From positions 1 through 64,000 of the forward strand of contig NZ_AKJZ01000020.1 in the NCBI RefSeq assembly GCF_000282055.1: 64,000 nt of DNA. Direction: 5' to 3'. Position numbers and translations under genes: made by a program. Within the stretch, counting starts at the first letter, position 1; every line of letters starts with the position of its first letter. This DNA comes from Flavobacterium sp. CF136. GTDB lineage: Bacteria > Bacteroidota > Bacteroidia > Flavobacteriales > Flavobacteriaceae. Below are positions 17,246 through 26,466 of the stretch, piece by piece. The notes beneath the pieces are model-generated. The model was not told the DNA's origin. It did not search any database and saw only the letters and a program-made list of their open reading frames with translations.

Positions 17246-18441
17246 AACTGCGTTCAACAGAAAGTTTCTGGCCACTAAAACATGCGATGGAAACCAGTTA
17301 TCCTTCAATAGAATCAGATATAAATACAGAGATTCTAATTATTGGCGGAGGTATTACAGGAGCACTAATCGCCTATAAACTAATTAATGAAGGAAAAAAA
17401 ATAGTATTGGCCGACCGTCGTGATATTTGTAATGGCAGTACAGCTGCGAGTACGGCTTTGCTTCAATATGAAATTGATGTTTCATTGCATGAACTAATAA
17501 AATTAAGAGGCTTAGAATGTGCCGTTGACAGTTATAAGAATGGAAAAAAAGCCATTTTTGATTTACGAAAGATTGTTGATGATATAAAAAGCGACTGTCA
17601 GTTTGAATTTAAAAAGAGTATTTATTTTTGTTCGTTAAAAAAGGATGTTCCATTTTTGAAAAGTGAATTTATAGCCCGAAAAGAACATGGATTTGATGTA
17701 AGTTGGTTAGAAAAATGGGACTTGGAAAAATTTGGATTAAATGCCATTGCAGCCATAGAATCTCAAACTGCAGCCGTTATGGACCCGTATAGGTTTGCTC
17801 AGGATTTACTGCTTTATTGTAAAAAAAAAGGAATGCAGATTTTTGACCGCACTAATATTATTTCCACTCAAAATCAAAAAGGAAAGCTGACTGCAAACAC
17901 CGAAAATAATTATAATATAGTTGCGGATCACATTATACACTGCAGCGGTTATGAAAGTACAGAAACGCTGACGGAAAAAGTAGTTGATCTTAAAAGTACT
18001 TATGTAATTGCATCTGAAAGTATACCCGGCTTACCCAATATTTTTAAGAAAGCAATTTTCTGGGATACCTCCTCACCTTATTTATATTTCAGGACCACAT
18101 CAGATAACCGGATTATTATGGGTGGCGGCGACGAGGATTTTAAAGATCCTGAAAAAAGGGACAAGCTGTTACCTAAAAAAGAGCAATTCCTTTTAAAAAA
18201 GTTTCAAAAAAAGTTTCCGAAAATTAATTTTAAAATTGATTATTCCTGGGCTGGAACTTTTGGGGAAACAAAAGACGGATTGCCTTACTTCGGAAAACCA
18301 AATCCTAATAATAACGAACATTATGTTTTAGGATTTGGCGGAAACGGAATAACTTTTAGCGTTATAGGCATGAATTCTATTTTAGCTTCACTTGAGAATA
18401 AAAAACATCCGGATTTAGAATATTATAAATTTGGAAGATAA
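17242..18441 (+). CDS. FAD-dependent oxidoreductase (DAO family)
   Basis: A 399-residue flavoprotein with an N-terminal Rossmann motif ILIIGGGITGALIAYKL (31-47) and a C-terminal FAD-binding closing segment (GLPYFGKPNPNN..YVLGFGGNGITFSVIGM). The DADRR-like acidic end LADRRDICNGSTAASTALL fits the DAO/glycine-oxidase fold, which oxidises amines or amino acids. The substrate is unknown. It overlaps the iron-permease gene by four bases, implying co-translation, and is the last gene of the run starting at 11519. Confidence 0.87.
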   Translation: MKLRSTESFWPLKHAMETSYPSIESDINTEILIIGGGITGALIAYKLINEGKKIVLADRRDICNGSTAASTALLQYEIDVSLHELIKLRGLECAVDSYKNGKKAIFDLRKIVDDIKSDCQFEFKKSIYFCSLKKDVPFLKSEFIARKEHGFDVSWLEKWDLEKFGLNAIAAIESQTAAVMDPYRFAQDLLLYCKKKGMQIFDRTNIISTQNQKGKLTANTENNYNIVADHIIHCSGYESTETLTEKVVDLKSTYVIASESIPGLPNIFKKAIFWDTSSPYLYFRTTSDNRIIMGGGDEDFKDPEKRDKLLPKKEQFLLKKFQKKFPKINFKIDYSWAGTFGETKDGLPYFGKPNPNNNEHYVLGFGGNGITFSVIGMNSILASLENKKHPDLEYYKFGR

Positions 18442-18477
18442 TTTTTGGAACCTATAGTTGCTAAGTCATTAATAATT

Positions 18478-18801
18478 TTATAGATAATCTTGTCGGATGG
18501 GAGTAAAAACATCCACTACCTGACCAGCTTCAAGAATTTCGATAGAGTGTTCAATATTAGCTGGAATCGAATAAGTATCTCCTTCAGACAACTCATACTC
18601 TTCTCCTCCAAATTTCAACTTATATTTACCCGAAATTACATATCCGCTTTGTTCATTTGGATGTTTATGAAAAGGCACGAAATCAGTTAATTTGTATAAC
18701 ATCTTGGTTACCATCGAGTCTTCACCTATCGAAAGGACTACAAAATCAACTCCCAAAAATTGTCTTGAAACTGCATCGCCTTTTTTTACAATATTCTTCA
18801 T
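18478..18801 (-). CDS. Cupin-domain protein
   Basis: This 107-residue small beta-barrel has cupin motif 1 in VPFHKHPNEQSGYVISGKYKL (the HxH..E pattern expected of a metal-binding cupin) and motif 2 in YSIPANIEHSIEI. Its C-terminal VVDVFTPIRQDYL is typical of the QdoI-like small cupins. It could be a dioxygenase, isomerase or binding protein. It begins 8 bases after the MarR-GNAT gene and is probably co-transcribed with it. Confidence 0.88.
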   Translation of the reverse strand: MKNIVKKGDAVSRQFLGVDFVVLSIGEDSMVTKMLYKLTDFVPFHKHPNEQSGYVISGKYKLKFGGEEYELSEGDTYSIPANIEHSIEILEAGQVVDVFTPIRQDYL

Positions 18802-18809
18802 TCCTATAT

Positions 18810-19763
18810 TTATTTGATTAATAATTCCATTTGTATATTACAACGTTTATAAGGCGTCGCCAATCCTGTGATTTTCTGAAAGCCTAATTTATGATATAAA
18901 TTTATTGCGGGTTTTAGAACCGTATTACTTTCAAGATATATTTTATTTGCTCCTTGCTCTTTAGCAGAATTTATAATTGCCAGCCCAAGCAGCCAGCCAA
19001 TATTTTTGCCCTGTGCTTTTGGTGATACAGCCATTTTTGCCATTTCAAAATCATAATTTTCATCATCCATTTTAATTAGGGCACAAACTCCAACAGGTTC
19101 ATCACAATATAAAGCGACAAAAATTTTGCCTCCTTTATCTAAAATATATTCTTTAGGATTGTCTAAAGCTTTATAGTCTGCTGCTTCCATTTCAAAATTG
19201 GCAGAAATCCATTCTTCATTTAAGGCTTTAAAAGCAGAATGATATTGAGATTCAAATTCTACAATTTGCACATCCTGGCTTTCACGTTGTTTTTTCTGTT
19301 CATTTACTCTTTTTAACAGCGTTTTTTGCTGCAATAAAAACTCCCATTCTTCAAGAGCAGCCCAAAGATTATGGTTTGATTCGGATATTAAGCCTTCAAC
19401 CGCAGCTTCAACATCTTTCAATTGTAATTTAATTTCCCCGAAAACTGACATGCCAAACACTGTCAATGTAACCATGTTTCGCCGTTTATCATTGCTTTTT
19501 GAACTTTCCTGAACCAATCCGGCAGCAATCATTTCCTGAACAATTTTACTCACCGAAGGTTGCGAATGTCCAATTTCATTTGCAATTTCAGTTATTGTAA
19601 CCTCTCTTTCTTCTGCCAACGTATAAAATACAGGAAACCATTTTGGCATAAAATCAATACCATACAGCTCATAAATTTTAGCAGCATCATCTGTTATTAC
19701 TGAGGTCATTAAACGTAAACGACTCCCCAGGGCAACTTTACCAACTTTATCAAAAAATTTCAT
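18810..19763 (-). CDS. MarR-type regulator fused to GNAT acetyltransferase
   Basis: This 317-residue fusion has residues 1-150 as a MarR-like winged helix (EVTITEIANEIGHSQPSVSKIVQEM recognition region). Residues 165-317 form a GNAT domain with the acetyl-CoA loop MAVSPKAQGKNIGWLLGLAI (Q-G-K-N-I-G) and YHKLGFQKI near the end. Such HTH-GNAT fusions are widespread in Bacteroidetes; the regulated genes are usually adjacent. The downstream cupin gene is the obvious candidate target. The upstream gap contains ATTAATTACATAATTAGTTATG-like AT-rich partial palindromes (about 19767-19790) that could be its operator. Confidence 0.88.
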   Translation of the reverse strand: MKFFDKVGKVALGSRLRLMTSVITDDAAKIYELYGIDFMPKWFPVFYTLAEEREVTITEIANEIGHSQPSVSKIVQEMIAAGLVQESSKSNDKRRNMVTLTVFGMSVFGEIKLQLKDVEAAVEGLISESNHNLWAALEEWEFLLQQKTLLKRVNEQKKQRESQDVQIVEFESQYHSAFKALNEEWISANFEMEAADYKALDNPKEYILDKGGKIFVALYCDEPVGVCALIKMDDENYDFEMAKMAVSPKAQGKNIGWLLGLAIINSAKEQGANKIYLESNTVLKPAINLYHKLGFQKITGLATPYKRCNIQMELLIK

Positions 19764-19885
19764 AATATAATTAATTACATAATTAGTTATGTAAATATAA
19801 AATTATATATTTAATTCTGCAAATATTTTTTTTCTTGTTATAAACAGCAAAAAATATTCTATTTTTAGCTATCTAATTTTTTTAC

Positions 19886-20440
19886 ATGAATTTAAATTCT
19901 AACACTTATTATCTCTCTGAAAACATAAATGAAAATAATGAGTACTTAAGGTATTTTTTTATTAGCGAAGGTAATCAGGCTATAATTAAAATAATAGATT
20001 ATCAATTTGTTCAGGATTACGGAGACCATAATATTTATAATTTAGCTTTTGGGAATTATAATCCCGAAAATGATACCGTTGTTGATGATGCAAATTCCAA
20101 TAATGGAGATGTCTATCCAGTCTTTAATACCGTTTTAAGCAGTATACCCAAATTCTTTGAGATATTTCCAAACGAAAAAATTATTGTTCAGGGCAGTGAT
20201 AACACGGAAGAGTTTTTGAATAAGTGCAAACAAAATTGCATAAAAAAATATAAAGACGGAAAATGCCGTAAATTCAATCAAAGATTAAGAATTTACAAAA
20301 ATTACGTTGACAAAAATTACGACGATTTAATAAATGAGTATACCTTTTATGGCGGCTATAAAGATGAATTAAACAATTCATACTTAGAAAAGTATATAAA
20401 ACATAAAGAATATTTCAGTGTTGTTGTTGAAAAAAAGTAA
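19886..20440 (+). CDS. Hypothetical protein, DUF6934-like
   Basis: I recognise this only tentatively as a DUF6934-type protein. The 184 residues are rich in Asn, Tyr and Lys and have no signal or membrane segment. Notable stretches are YQFVQDYGDHNIYNLAFGNY, PNEKIIVQGSDNTEEFL, and a basic centre KKYKDGKCRKFNQRLRIYK. It is directly followed after 12 bases by a 54-residue gene, and a shared terminator follows that pair. The two-gene layout recalls toxin-antitoxin units, but there is no catalytic motif to support that. Confidence 0.7.
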   Translation: MNLNSNTYYLSENINENNEYLRYFFISEGNQAIIKIIDYQFVQDYGDHNIYNLAFGNYNPENDTVVDDANSNNGDVYPVFNTVLSSIPKFFEIFPNEKIIVQGSDNTEEFLNKCKQNCIKKYKDGKCRKFNQRLRIYKNYVDKNYDDLINEYTFYGGYKDELNNSYLEKYIKHKEYFSVVVEKK

Positions 20441-20448
20441 TATCTTTG
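20421..20448 (+). promoter_or_regulatory. Promoter TTG-N17-TATCTTTG
   Basis: TTG at 20421-20423 and a perfect TATCTTTG box at 20441-20448 are separated by 17 bases. The ATG of the small gene is only five bases after the box, so the predicted transcript would be leaderless or nearly so. Confidence 0.6.
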
Positions 20449-20452
20449 TACT

Positions 20453-20617
20453 ATGGGTAAAATTATAAAAAACGACAAGTATATAAAAGTGTCCGAAGCT
20501 GCACTTTTATCGTTGGTTTCTTCAAAATTGAAGGAAAGGGTTTTATTTCCTAAAAAAGTTGAAACTGCAAAAGATTTTTTAAATAATCTACATCTCAAAC
20601 CATCAAAAGAGGTTTAG
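20453..20617 (+). CDS. Small 54-residue protein paired with DUF6934-like gene
   Basis: This short frame begins with ATGGGTAAAATT and ends at TAG 20615-20617. The product, MGKIIKNDKYIKVSEAAL onward, has a short basic N-terminus and a C-terminal RVLFPKKVETAKDFLNNL that would form an amphipathic helix. A strong consensus promoter lies directly upstream and a terminator directly downstream, which argues it is a real gene. It is likely a functional partner of the preceding protein. No family was recognised. Confidence 0.65.
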   Translation: MGKIIKNDKYIKVSEAALLSLVSSKLKERVLFPKKVETAKDFLNNLHLKPSKEV

Positions 20618-20631
20618 ATATACAACAAAAT

Positions 20632-20660
20632 AAAAATGCCGCAATTAGCGGCATTTTTTA
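20632..20660. terminator. Bidirectional terminator
   Basis: An 11-bp stem AAAAATGCCGC/GCGGCATTTTT with a 5-base loop has A and T runs on both sides. It can end the small-gene pair on the plus strand and the AraC gene on the minus strand. Confidence 0.88.
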
Positions 20661-20682
20661 TTATATATATTTTAAACTTTGA

Positions 20683-21708
20683 TTAAGCCGTAATAGCCAA
20701 TGGGCTTTGACTAAATTTATATTCTTTCGGGCTGCAATTAAATTTCTGTTTGAATATTTTAGAAAAATAACTTCTACTCGTAAAACCAATACAATATACT
20801 ATTTCAGAAATATTCAAATCAGAATTTCTAATCAGGATTTCGGCTTTTAAAATTCTCATGTGTGTAATAAAATCGTTTACCGTTCTGTCATGTATCATTT
20901 TAAAACCTTCCTGCAATTTGTTTGGGGACAAACCTGATTTTTTACTCAATGACTTAATCGTAAACTGTTCTTCCGGATTTGCTTTTATAAAATCTGAAAG
21001 TCGTTTTATTTCTTCCATCTCTCTCATGGTAAGACAATTTGCTTCTTTTGAAGAATTATTCATATCATCAGAATGCTGCTGAATTTCCATTGCCAGAATA
21101 ATTTTCAAAATACCTTCTTTTAATAAGTTTCTAACAATTCCGTTCTGAGTAATACCATTCAATTGTTCAATTTTCTCTGCTATTTTCAAATTATAGGAAC
21201 CAATATAAAAGAAATTACTGATACTGCTTTTTTCAAAAAATGTTTTTTTAACCTTATAATTTAAAGAATTATTTTGGATACTTTCAGCATTTTGAGTGCC
21301 TACAACAATTAGTGTAACCTTAGTATTCATGTTTTTTTCAAAAAACAAAACATTACTTTCATTCTGTTTAGAAGAAACAATAGCAGTTTGAAACTTTTTT
21401 AATTTTCTTTCCACATCTGAATTCCCAAAACTGTGTGATAAATTTCCTTTAGAACAATACGCAAAATAAACAGGTGAAATATCCGGATTTGTAATATTTA
21501 TTCTCACATCTTCAGAAAAAACCATATCAAACTGTAAACATGAAATACAATCAACAAAAGAAGAGCCAACAATAGTACCCTTGGCAAAATTACTGTTTAC
21601 CTCCAAAGCATATTCATCTGAATCAAAAGTTATTTTTCCTCCTAAACCCAATGTTAATTCTTCGAATATATTTTTAATTTTATCGGTATGTATAGTAACT
21701 ATTTTCAT
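20683..21708 (-). CDS. AraC-family transcriptional regulator
   Basis: The protein has 341 residues from the ATG at 21708; a TTG at 21771 would add 21 atypical residues. The C-terminal 100 residues hold the two AraC helix-turn-helices (FTIKSLSKKSGLSPNKLQEGF and ISEIVYCIGFTSRSYFSKIFKQKFNCSPKEYK). The N-terminal 200 residues lack a clear cupin signature, as in the PchR/IrgB-like Bacteroidetes regulators that sense siderophores or other small molecules. The effector and targets are unknown. Its nearest neighbour, the glycosylase gene, is divergent. Confidence 0.9.
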   Translation of the reverse strand: MKIVTIHTDKIKNIFEELTLGLGGKITFDSDEYALEVNSNFAKGTIVGSSFVDCISCLQFDMVFSEDVRINITNPDISPVYFAYCSKGNLSHSFGNSDVERKLKKFQTAIVSSKQNESNVLFFEKNMNTKVTLIVVGTQNAESIQNNSLNYKVKKTFFEKSSISNFFYIGSYNLKIAEKIEQLNGITQNGIVRNLLKEGILKIILAMEIQQHSDDMNNSSKEANCLTMREMEEIKRLSDFIKANPEEQFTIKSLSKKSGLSPNKLQEGFKMIHDRTVNDFITHMRILKAEILIRNSDLNISEIVYCIGFTSRSYFSKIFKQKFNCSPKEYKFSQSPLAITA

Positions 21709-21890
21709 TTTGGTAGGATTTAAAATTCTATAATTATCTTTGCAGAGTTGATAAATAAGGATTAATGTCAAATAAAAACAACTCTAATTCTATATTTCAA
21801 AATTCGTTTAAAACATCATGAAGTGTGTTATATAATTTCTGAGATTTGTTTTATAATTATCTCCAAATGATTATTTTAATTTAAATAAAA

Positions 21891-22379
21891 ATGAAAAGCT
21901 TTTCTTTTGCACCAATTTCAAAACCTGATGCCGTAATTTTAATTTTAGGTACCATGCCAGGCACTAAATCACTTGAAATTCAGCAATATTATGGTCATCC
22001 ACAAAATAATTTCTGGCGTTTTATGTTTGAAATTTTAAATGAGGATTTCTCAGATAATTATGAAATCAAAAAGAACCTTTTATTAAAAAATAAGATTGCG
22101 CTATGGGATGTTTTGCAATTTTGCGAAAGGATCGGAAGTCTGGACAGTGCCATCAAAAATGAAATCACCAATGATTTCGAATTATTTTTAAAGCAGCATC
22201 CAGGTATCAAAACTATTGTTTTTAACGGTCAGAAAGCAGCAGTCTTTTTTAAAAAATACGTACCAATAAAAGATGGTTCTTATCAGCTCATCACTTTACC
22301 CTCTACCAGTCCGGCCAATGCGGGTAAATCTTTTGAATTCAAGTTGAATGAGTGGAAAATAATCCTGCAATCAAAATAA
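21891..22379 (+). CDS. DNA-deoxyinosine glycosylase (UDG superfamily, family 6-like)
   Basis: A 162-residue uracil-DNA-glycosylase-superfamily enzyme. Motif 1 is ILGTMPGTKSLEIQQYYGHPQNNFW (about 18-42) and motif 2 is LPSTSPANAGKSF (about 137-149). Both match the hypoxanthine-DNA glycosylase (HDG) group, which removes deaminated adenine. In this group an Asn after YYGHPQ is considered the key polar residue and is present. It would act alone in base-excision repair. It appears to be a single-gene unit. Confidence 0.88.
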   Translation: MKSFSFAPISKPDAVILILGTMPGTKSLEIQQYYGHPQNNFWRFMFEILNEDFSDNYEIKKNLLLKNKIALWDVLQFCERIGSLDSAIKNEITNDFELFLKQHPGIKTIVFNGQKAAVFFKKYVPIKDGSYQLITLPSTSPANAGKSFEFKLNEWKIILQSK

Positions 22380-22484
22380 ATTATTCTAAGGTCTGAATGA
22401 TATAACATTATCACTATAAAGTATAAAATTCTGTAAATATGTTTAAATAATTTTACCATCGTAATAATTTTAAACTGTAAAATC

Positions 22485-23072
22485 ATGAAAAAGATACTTT
22501 TAATAAGCAAACTGGTTTTAGGTACAGGGATAATTTTATTGAGTCTGAATTCTTGTAAAAAAGAAATAAAACAGGAAGACCCAAAAGAAGTAGCTGAAGA
22601 TCAGAACGAAGCTAAATTTGACGATTCAAATTCTAAAGAAAATGATTCTGAATTTTTAGTTAATGCAGCCGAAATCAACTTGGAAGAAATTGCAATTGGA
22701 CAATTGGCTCAACAAAAGAGTACCAATCCTGAAATTAAAAAATTTGGAAAAATGCTTGTTGATGACCATACAAAATTAGCAGGAGAGGTTAAAACTGTTG
22801 CTGAAAGCAGAAATTTTTCGTTACCAACTTCAATTACTGAAGACGGAAAAGAACAATACAACAAACTAAATGAGAAATCCGGTCTGGATTTTGACAAAAA
22901 ATTCGTTGATATGATGATTGATGGTCACGACAAAGCAATTGATAAATTTACTAAAGCATCAAAAAAATCAAATGATGAAGAAATTAAGACATGGGCATCA
23001 AACAATATTGCTTCTCTAACTGCACATCTTCAACATGCAAAATTGCTTAAACAGGACTTAGACAAAAAATAA
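22485..23072 (+). CDS. DUF4142 lipoprotein
   Basis: This 195-residue envelope protein has a lipobox LNSC with Cys at residue 24. An acidic, Lys/Glu/Asp-rich linker (25-60) is followed by the DUF4142 helical bundle (FLVNAAEINLEEIAIGQLA ... MLVDDHTKLAGEVKTVA ... MIDGHDKAIDKF ... LTAHLQHAKLL). The repeated Asp-His/Gly-His positions are the ferritin-like pattern of this domain. Its biochemical role is unknown; such proteins are often stress induced in soil and plant-associated bacteria. It appears to be monocistronic. Confidence 0.88.
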   Translation: MKKILLISKLVLGTGIILLSLNSCKKEIKQEDPKEVAEDQNEAKFDDSNSKENDSEFLVNAAEINLEEIAIGQLAQQKSTNPEIKKFGKMLVDDHTKLAGEVKTVAESRNFSLPTSITEDGKEQYNKLNEKSGLDFDKKFVDMMIDGHDKAIDKFTKASKKSNDEEIKTWASNNIASLTAHLQHAKLLKQDLDKK

Positions 23073-23112
23073 TATATAAAATATATTAAATATTGATTAC
23101 TCATAATTTAGG

Positions 23113-23149
23113 AAAAAAGCTATTCTTATTAACAAGGTAGCTTTTTTTT
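23113..23149 (+). terminator. Rho-independent terminator
   Basis: AAAAAAGCTA/TAGCTTTTTT stem with a T run, 40 bases after the DUF4142 gene. It lies just before the DUF6526 gene. Confidence 0.75.
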
Positions 23150-23172
23150 ATATTTCCACTCAATAAAGTATT

Positions 23173-23607
23173 ATGAAACCACAATCTTACCTAAATCATA
23201 TTCGATTTTATTCACCTCACCATTTTGTATATTATCCTGTTTTGATTCTGTTTTTAGTTACCAGCATTTATTTTGCGATTACCTCAGCCAATCAGCTTTT
23301 ATGGGCTTTTATAGCTGTTGTTTTTGTTTTTTTGTTTTGTCTGGCTTTTATGCTTCGTCAGCATTATGCCCTTATTTTACAAAACAGAATTGTTAAATTA
23401 GAACTCAGATACCGTTATTTTGTGCTCACAGGAAACAGACTCGAAACTATTGAATATAAGTTTACTGACGATCAATTATACGCTTTACGCTTTGCATCAG
23501 ATGCCGAATTTTTACCTCTTATGGATCGCGCACTTAAGGAAAATCTTTCCGGCGATGATATAAAAAAAGCAATCGTATACTGGAAAGGTGATTATTACAG
23601 GGTATGA
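23173..23607 (+). CDS. DUF6526-like membrane protein
   Basis: The 144-residue protein has two adjacent membrane helices (about 19-38 and 42-60) followed by a cytosolic domain of about 80 residues (LQNRIVKLELRYRYFVLTG..., ALRFASDAEFLPLMDRALKE). This matches the DUF6526 group of Bacteroidetes and Gram-positives. No function is known. It lies between a terminator and the convergent desaturase gene, so it is likely monocistronic. Confidence 0.82.
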   Translation: MKPQSYLNHIRFYSPHHFVYYPVLILFLVTSIYFAITSANQLLWAFIAVVFVFLFCLAFMLRQHYALILQNRIVKLELRYRYFVLTGNRLETIEYKFTDDQLYALRFASDAEFLPLMDRALKENLSGDDIKKAIVYWKGDYYRV

Positions 23608-23719
23608 AATGAAATATCAAATTTCAATTTCAATAGCAAATTCAAATCATCAAATGTGAATATCAATGTCAACTTTAAAGATTAATATTAAGCGGCTTAT
23701 GTCGCTTTTTTTATTTTGT

Positions 23720-24940
23720 TTATTCTGATTCTAACTGTAGTACTACATTCTGGTAACGTTTTCCGAGTGAAAATAATTGTTCTGCAAAAATCATAACCGC
23801 CAGTGGGAAAAAGAAAAAAGAGATTAAATTTTCTTCGTATAAAAAATAGATTGCTATCATATAAATTCGTGTATATTCCAGATAGTAAATCCATTTTCGC
23901 TGTTCTAATAAAGCGCCGCAATTAACTAACGTAATAAGGATAATTGATAACACAAAGATTTTATCAAAGACATTTAAAAACTCGAAATAATAGGTGAAAA
24001 CCGTTAAGAATAAGGTACAAATCCCTAATTGAATATAAAGGTAATTCCTGAATCGAAGTCTTTGATTTGGATTGGCTTTATCCTGAAGGAAGCGTCTTTC
24101 TAATATCGGCCGAATATCCTGATCCATATGTGCCGGACTTCCAAAAACAGCCTTCCATTTTTCTTTGAATCCCTTTGAGCGCTTCCATAATTCATAAATT
24201 TCAAAATAATAATGAAAATGCTGCCACAAAAAACTATAGCTTTTCAGGGGATGCGTTAATCCGTATTTTGGTTTTTCTTCTTCTTCCTGGAAAGTTCCAA
24301 AAATACGATCCCAAAAGGTAAACATATCTCCATAGTTTTTGTCCAAATATTTTTCGTCAGAAGCGTGATGAATTCCATGAATCGATGGTGTAACAAAAAC
24401 ATACTCAAGCCATTTTATCTTTCCGATAAGCTGTGTATGTGTAAAAAAAGAATAGGCACCATGAACAATCAACATTGTGATTACCATGGCCGGATGAAAC
24501 CCAACAAACGGAAGAATACACCAAAATCCTGTTCTGACAATAGCCTGCAAAGTTGTAATTCTGGCTGCAGCAGTAAAATTAAATTCCTCGCTATGATGGT
24601 GAACGATATGTGCCGCCCAGAAAAAATTGACTTCATGCCCTAATCGATGATACCAATACCAGACAAAATCAGTTGCAAGAATCAAAGCAAACCAGACAAA
24701 AATATTGCCGGGAATATCAAAAATTCGATAATTATCATAGATCACATAATACAGCTGGTAGAAACTTGCTGCGATAAACAAATTAATCAGCCGTTCAGCA
24801 ATACCAATACTTATATTAGATACGGAACTTTCATAATTAAAAATTTCCGGTCTTTTTCTTCGCTGTGCTATCTTATATTCAATAAATAAAAAGAGGAAAA
24901 AAGCCGGCATTGCGAAGGCAAGAAAGTTTATATTCTTCAT
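23720..24940 (-). CDS. Sterol desaturase/fatty acid hydroxylase family protein
   Basis: A 406-residue polytopic membrane di-iron enzyme. The histidine boxes are visible: HRLGH (HxxxH), HIVHHHSEEFN (HxxHH) and HGIHHASD (HxxHH), with an extra FTHTQLIGK histidine between them. These bind the di-iron centre of membrane hydroxylases acting on sterols, carotenoids or acyl chains. The C-terminal 130 residues add further membrane helices, as in the longer bacterial members. The substrate is unknown; Flavobacterium makes carotenoids and hydroxy fatty acids, so either is possible. Confidence 0.9.
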   Translation of the reverse strand: MKNINFLAFAMPAFFLFLFIEYKIAQRRKRPEIFNYESSVSNISIGIAERLINLFIAASFYQLYYVIYDNYRIFDIPGNIFVWFALILATDFVWYWYHRLGHEVNFFWAAHIVHHHSEEFNFTAAARITTLQAIVRTGFWCILPFVGFHPAMVITMLIVHGAYSFFTHTQLIGKIKWLEYVFVTPSIHGIHHASDEKYLDKNYGDMFTFWDRIFGTFQEEEEKPKYGLTHPLKSYSFLWQHFHYYFEIYELWKRSKGFKEKWKAVFGSPAHMDQDIRPILERRFLQDKANPNQRLRFRNYLYIQLGICTLFLTVFTYYFEFLNVFDKIFVLSIILITLVNCGALLEQRKWIYYLEYTRIYMIAIYFLYEENLISFFFFPLAVMIFAEQLFSLGKRYQNVVLQLESE

Positions 24941-25087
24941 CTTTAAAAATTATTTTTTTATGCTTAAAAATTAAATTACAATTCATTACACTTTAAACGA
25001 AAAAGATATTTCCATCAATCATTACCATTTATCTTCAAAACGATAACAATCAATGAAAATTATCTTAATCTTCATTAGAGCCAATTT

Positions 25088-26374
25088 CTAATTCTGTTTA
25101 AATTTTGGAGCATCCAGTGCTATTTCTTTTACGGACTGTGTATCAGCAACTTTCTGTAAAGCAATAATATAAGCGGCAATACGTGGTGTAACATTATATT
25201 TTGAAGCAATTCTAAAAACGGTTTCAAAACCTTTCTCCAAAATATCTTCCAGTCTTCTGTTAATCTGGTGGATTCTCCAGGACTCTAAAAGCGAATTCTG
25301 AAGCCACTCGAAATAAGAAACAGTTACTCCTCCTGCATTCGCCAAAATATCAGGAACTACCAAAACATTATTATCATGCAATATTTTATCCGCATCCGAA
25401 GAAACCGGTCCGTTTGCCCCCTCTACAATGATTTTAGCGCGAATATCACTGGCATTTTTTTGTGTGATAACATCTTCTTTTGCAGCCGGAATAAGAACAT
25501 CAACTTCCAGAAGCAATAATTCTTCGTGCTTGATAGCAATAGAATTTGGATAGCCTTTGATGCTTTTATTGTTTAAATTATAATATAAAATCAGTTCAGG
25601 AACATTGATGCCTTCGGGATTATAAAAAGCTTCTGAAACATCACTAACAGCCACAATTTTTAATCCTTTTTCAAACAAAAACAAAGCTGAATGCAGTCCG
25701 ACATTCCCAAAACCCTGAATTGCAACAGTTGATCTTGCAGGTCTCAGCTTTAATTTTTGAAGTGCCAAAAGCGTAATGATGCTTACTCCTCTTCCTGTAG
25801 CTTCTACCCTGCCTAAAGATCCTCCTGAATGTAAATGCTTTCCGGTCACAACGGCATGCATAGTCTTACCGTGGACTAACGAAAATTCATCCATTAACCA
25901 GCCCATTTCATCAGGGCCAGTTCCCATATCCGGAGCCGGAACATCTTTTTCAGGACCAAAAATATCTGATAAAGATTTAGTATAAGCTCTTGTAATTTTC
26001 TCCAGTTCTGTTTTAGAAAGGGTTCTCGGATCACAAATAATTCCGCCTTTTGCTCCTCCAAACGGAATTCCGGTCACTGCAGATTTCCAGGTCATCCAGG
26101 CAGCCAAAGCTTTTACCTCATCCAGATTCACCGCAGTATCATAACGAATTCCGCCTTTTGATGGTCCTAATGCTGTATTGTGAATTACCCGATATCCTTC
26201 AAAATTTTGAATGTTGCCATTATCAAGTTGTATCGAGAAATTAACTACGATTTGTTTTTCCGGCTTTTGTAATTTTTGCCTGACTGACTCATCTAATTTT
26301 AGAATATCCGCCGCTATATTAAAACGGTCAATCATTGATTGAAAAGGATTCTGTTTTATTATTTCTATGCTCAT
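25088..26374 (-). CDS. Glu/Leu/Phe/Val-family (glutamate) dehydrogenase
   Basis: A 428-residue enzyme of the NAD(P)-glutamate dehydrogenase family that interconverts glutamate and 2-oxoglutarate plus ammonia. The substrate domain has GPSKGGIRYDTAVNLDEV and the catalytic-Lys segment PFGGAKGGIICDP. The coenzyme domain begins with VAIQGFGNVGLHSALFL. The WLMDEFSLVHGKTMHAVVTGK segment is typical of the short hexameric NAD type. The 5' side carries two Cys/Met-rich short leader frames with hairpins (26467-26721), which suggests attenuation control of this gene. Confidence 0.93.
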   Translation of the reverse strand: MSIEIIKQNPFQSMIDRFNIAADILKLDESVRQKLQKPEKQIVVNFSIQLDNGNIQNFEGYRVIHNTALGPSKGGIRYDTAVNLDEVKALAAWMTWKSAVTGIPFGGAKGGIICDPRTLSKTELEKITRAYTKSLSDIFGPEKDVPAPDMGTGPDEMGWLMDEFSLVHGKTMHAVVTGKHLHSGGSLGRVEATGRGVSIITLLALQKLKLRPARSTVAIQGFGNVGLHSALFLFEKGLKIVAVSDVSEAFYNPEGINVPELILYYNLNNKSIKGYPNSIAIKHEELLLLEVDVLIPAAKEDVITQKNASDIRAKIIVEGANGPVSSDADKILHDNNVLVVPDILANAGGVTVSYFEWLQNSLLESWRIHQINRRLEDILEKGFETVFRIASKYNVTPRIAAYIIALQKVADTQSVKEIALDAPKFKQN

Positions 26375-26466
26375 AATTTTATGTTTTTAAGATTTTTATT
26401 CGATTGATTTAAAAATTTAATGTGTTAAAAGCCCTTTTGTAGTCACACACAAAGTGCTTATTTTTT

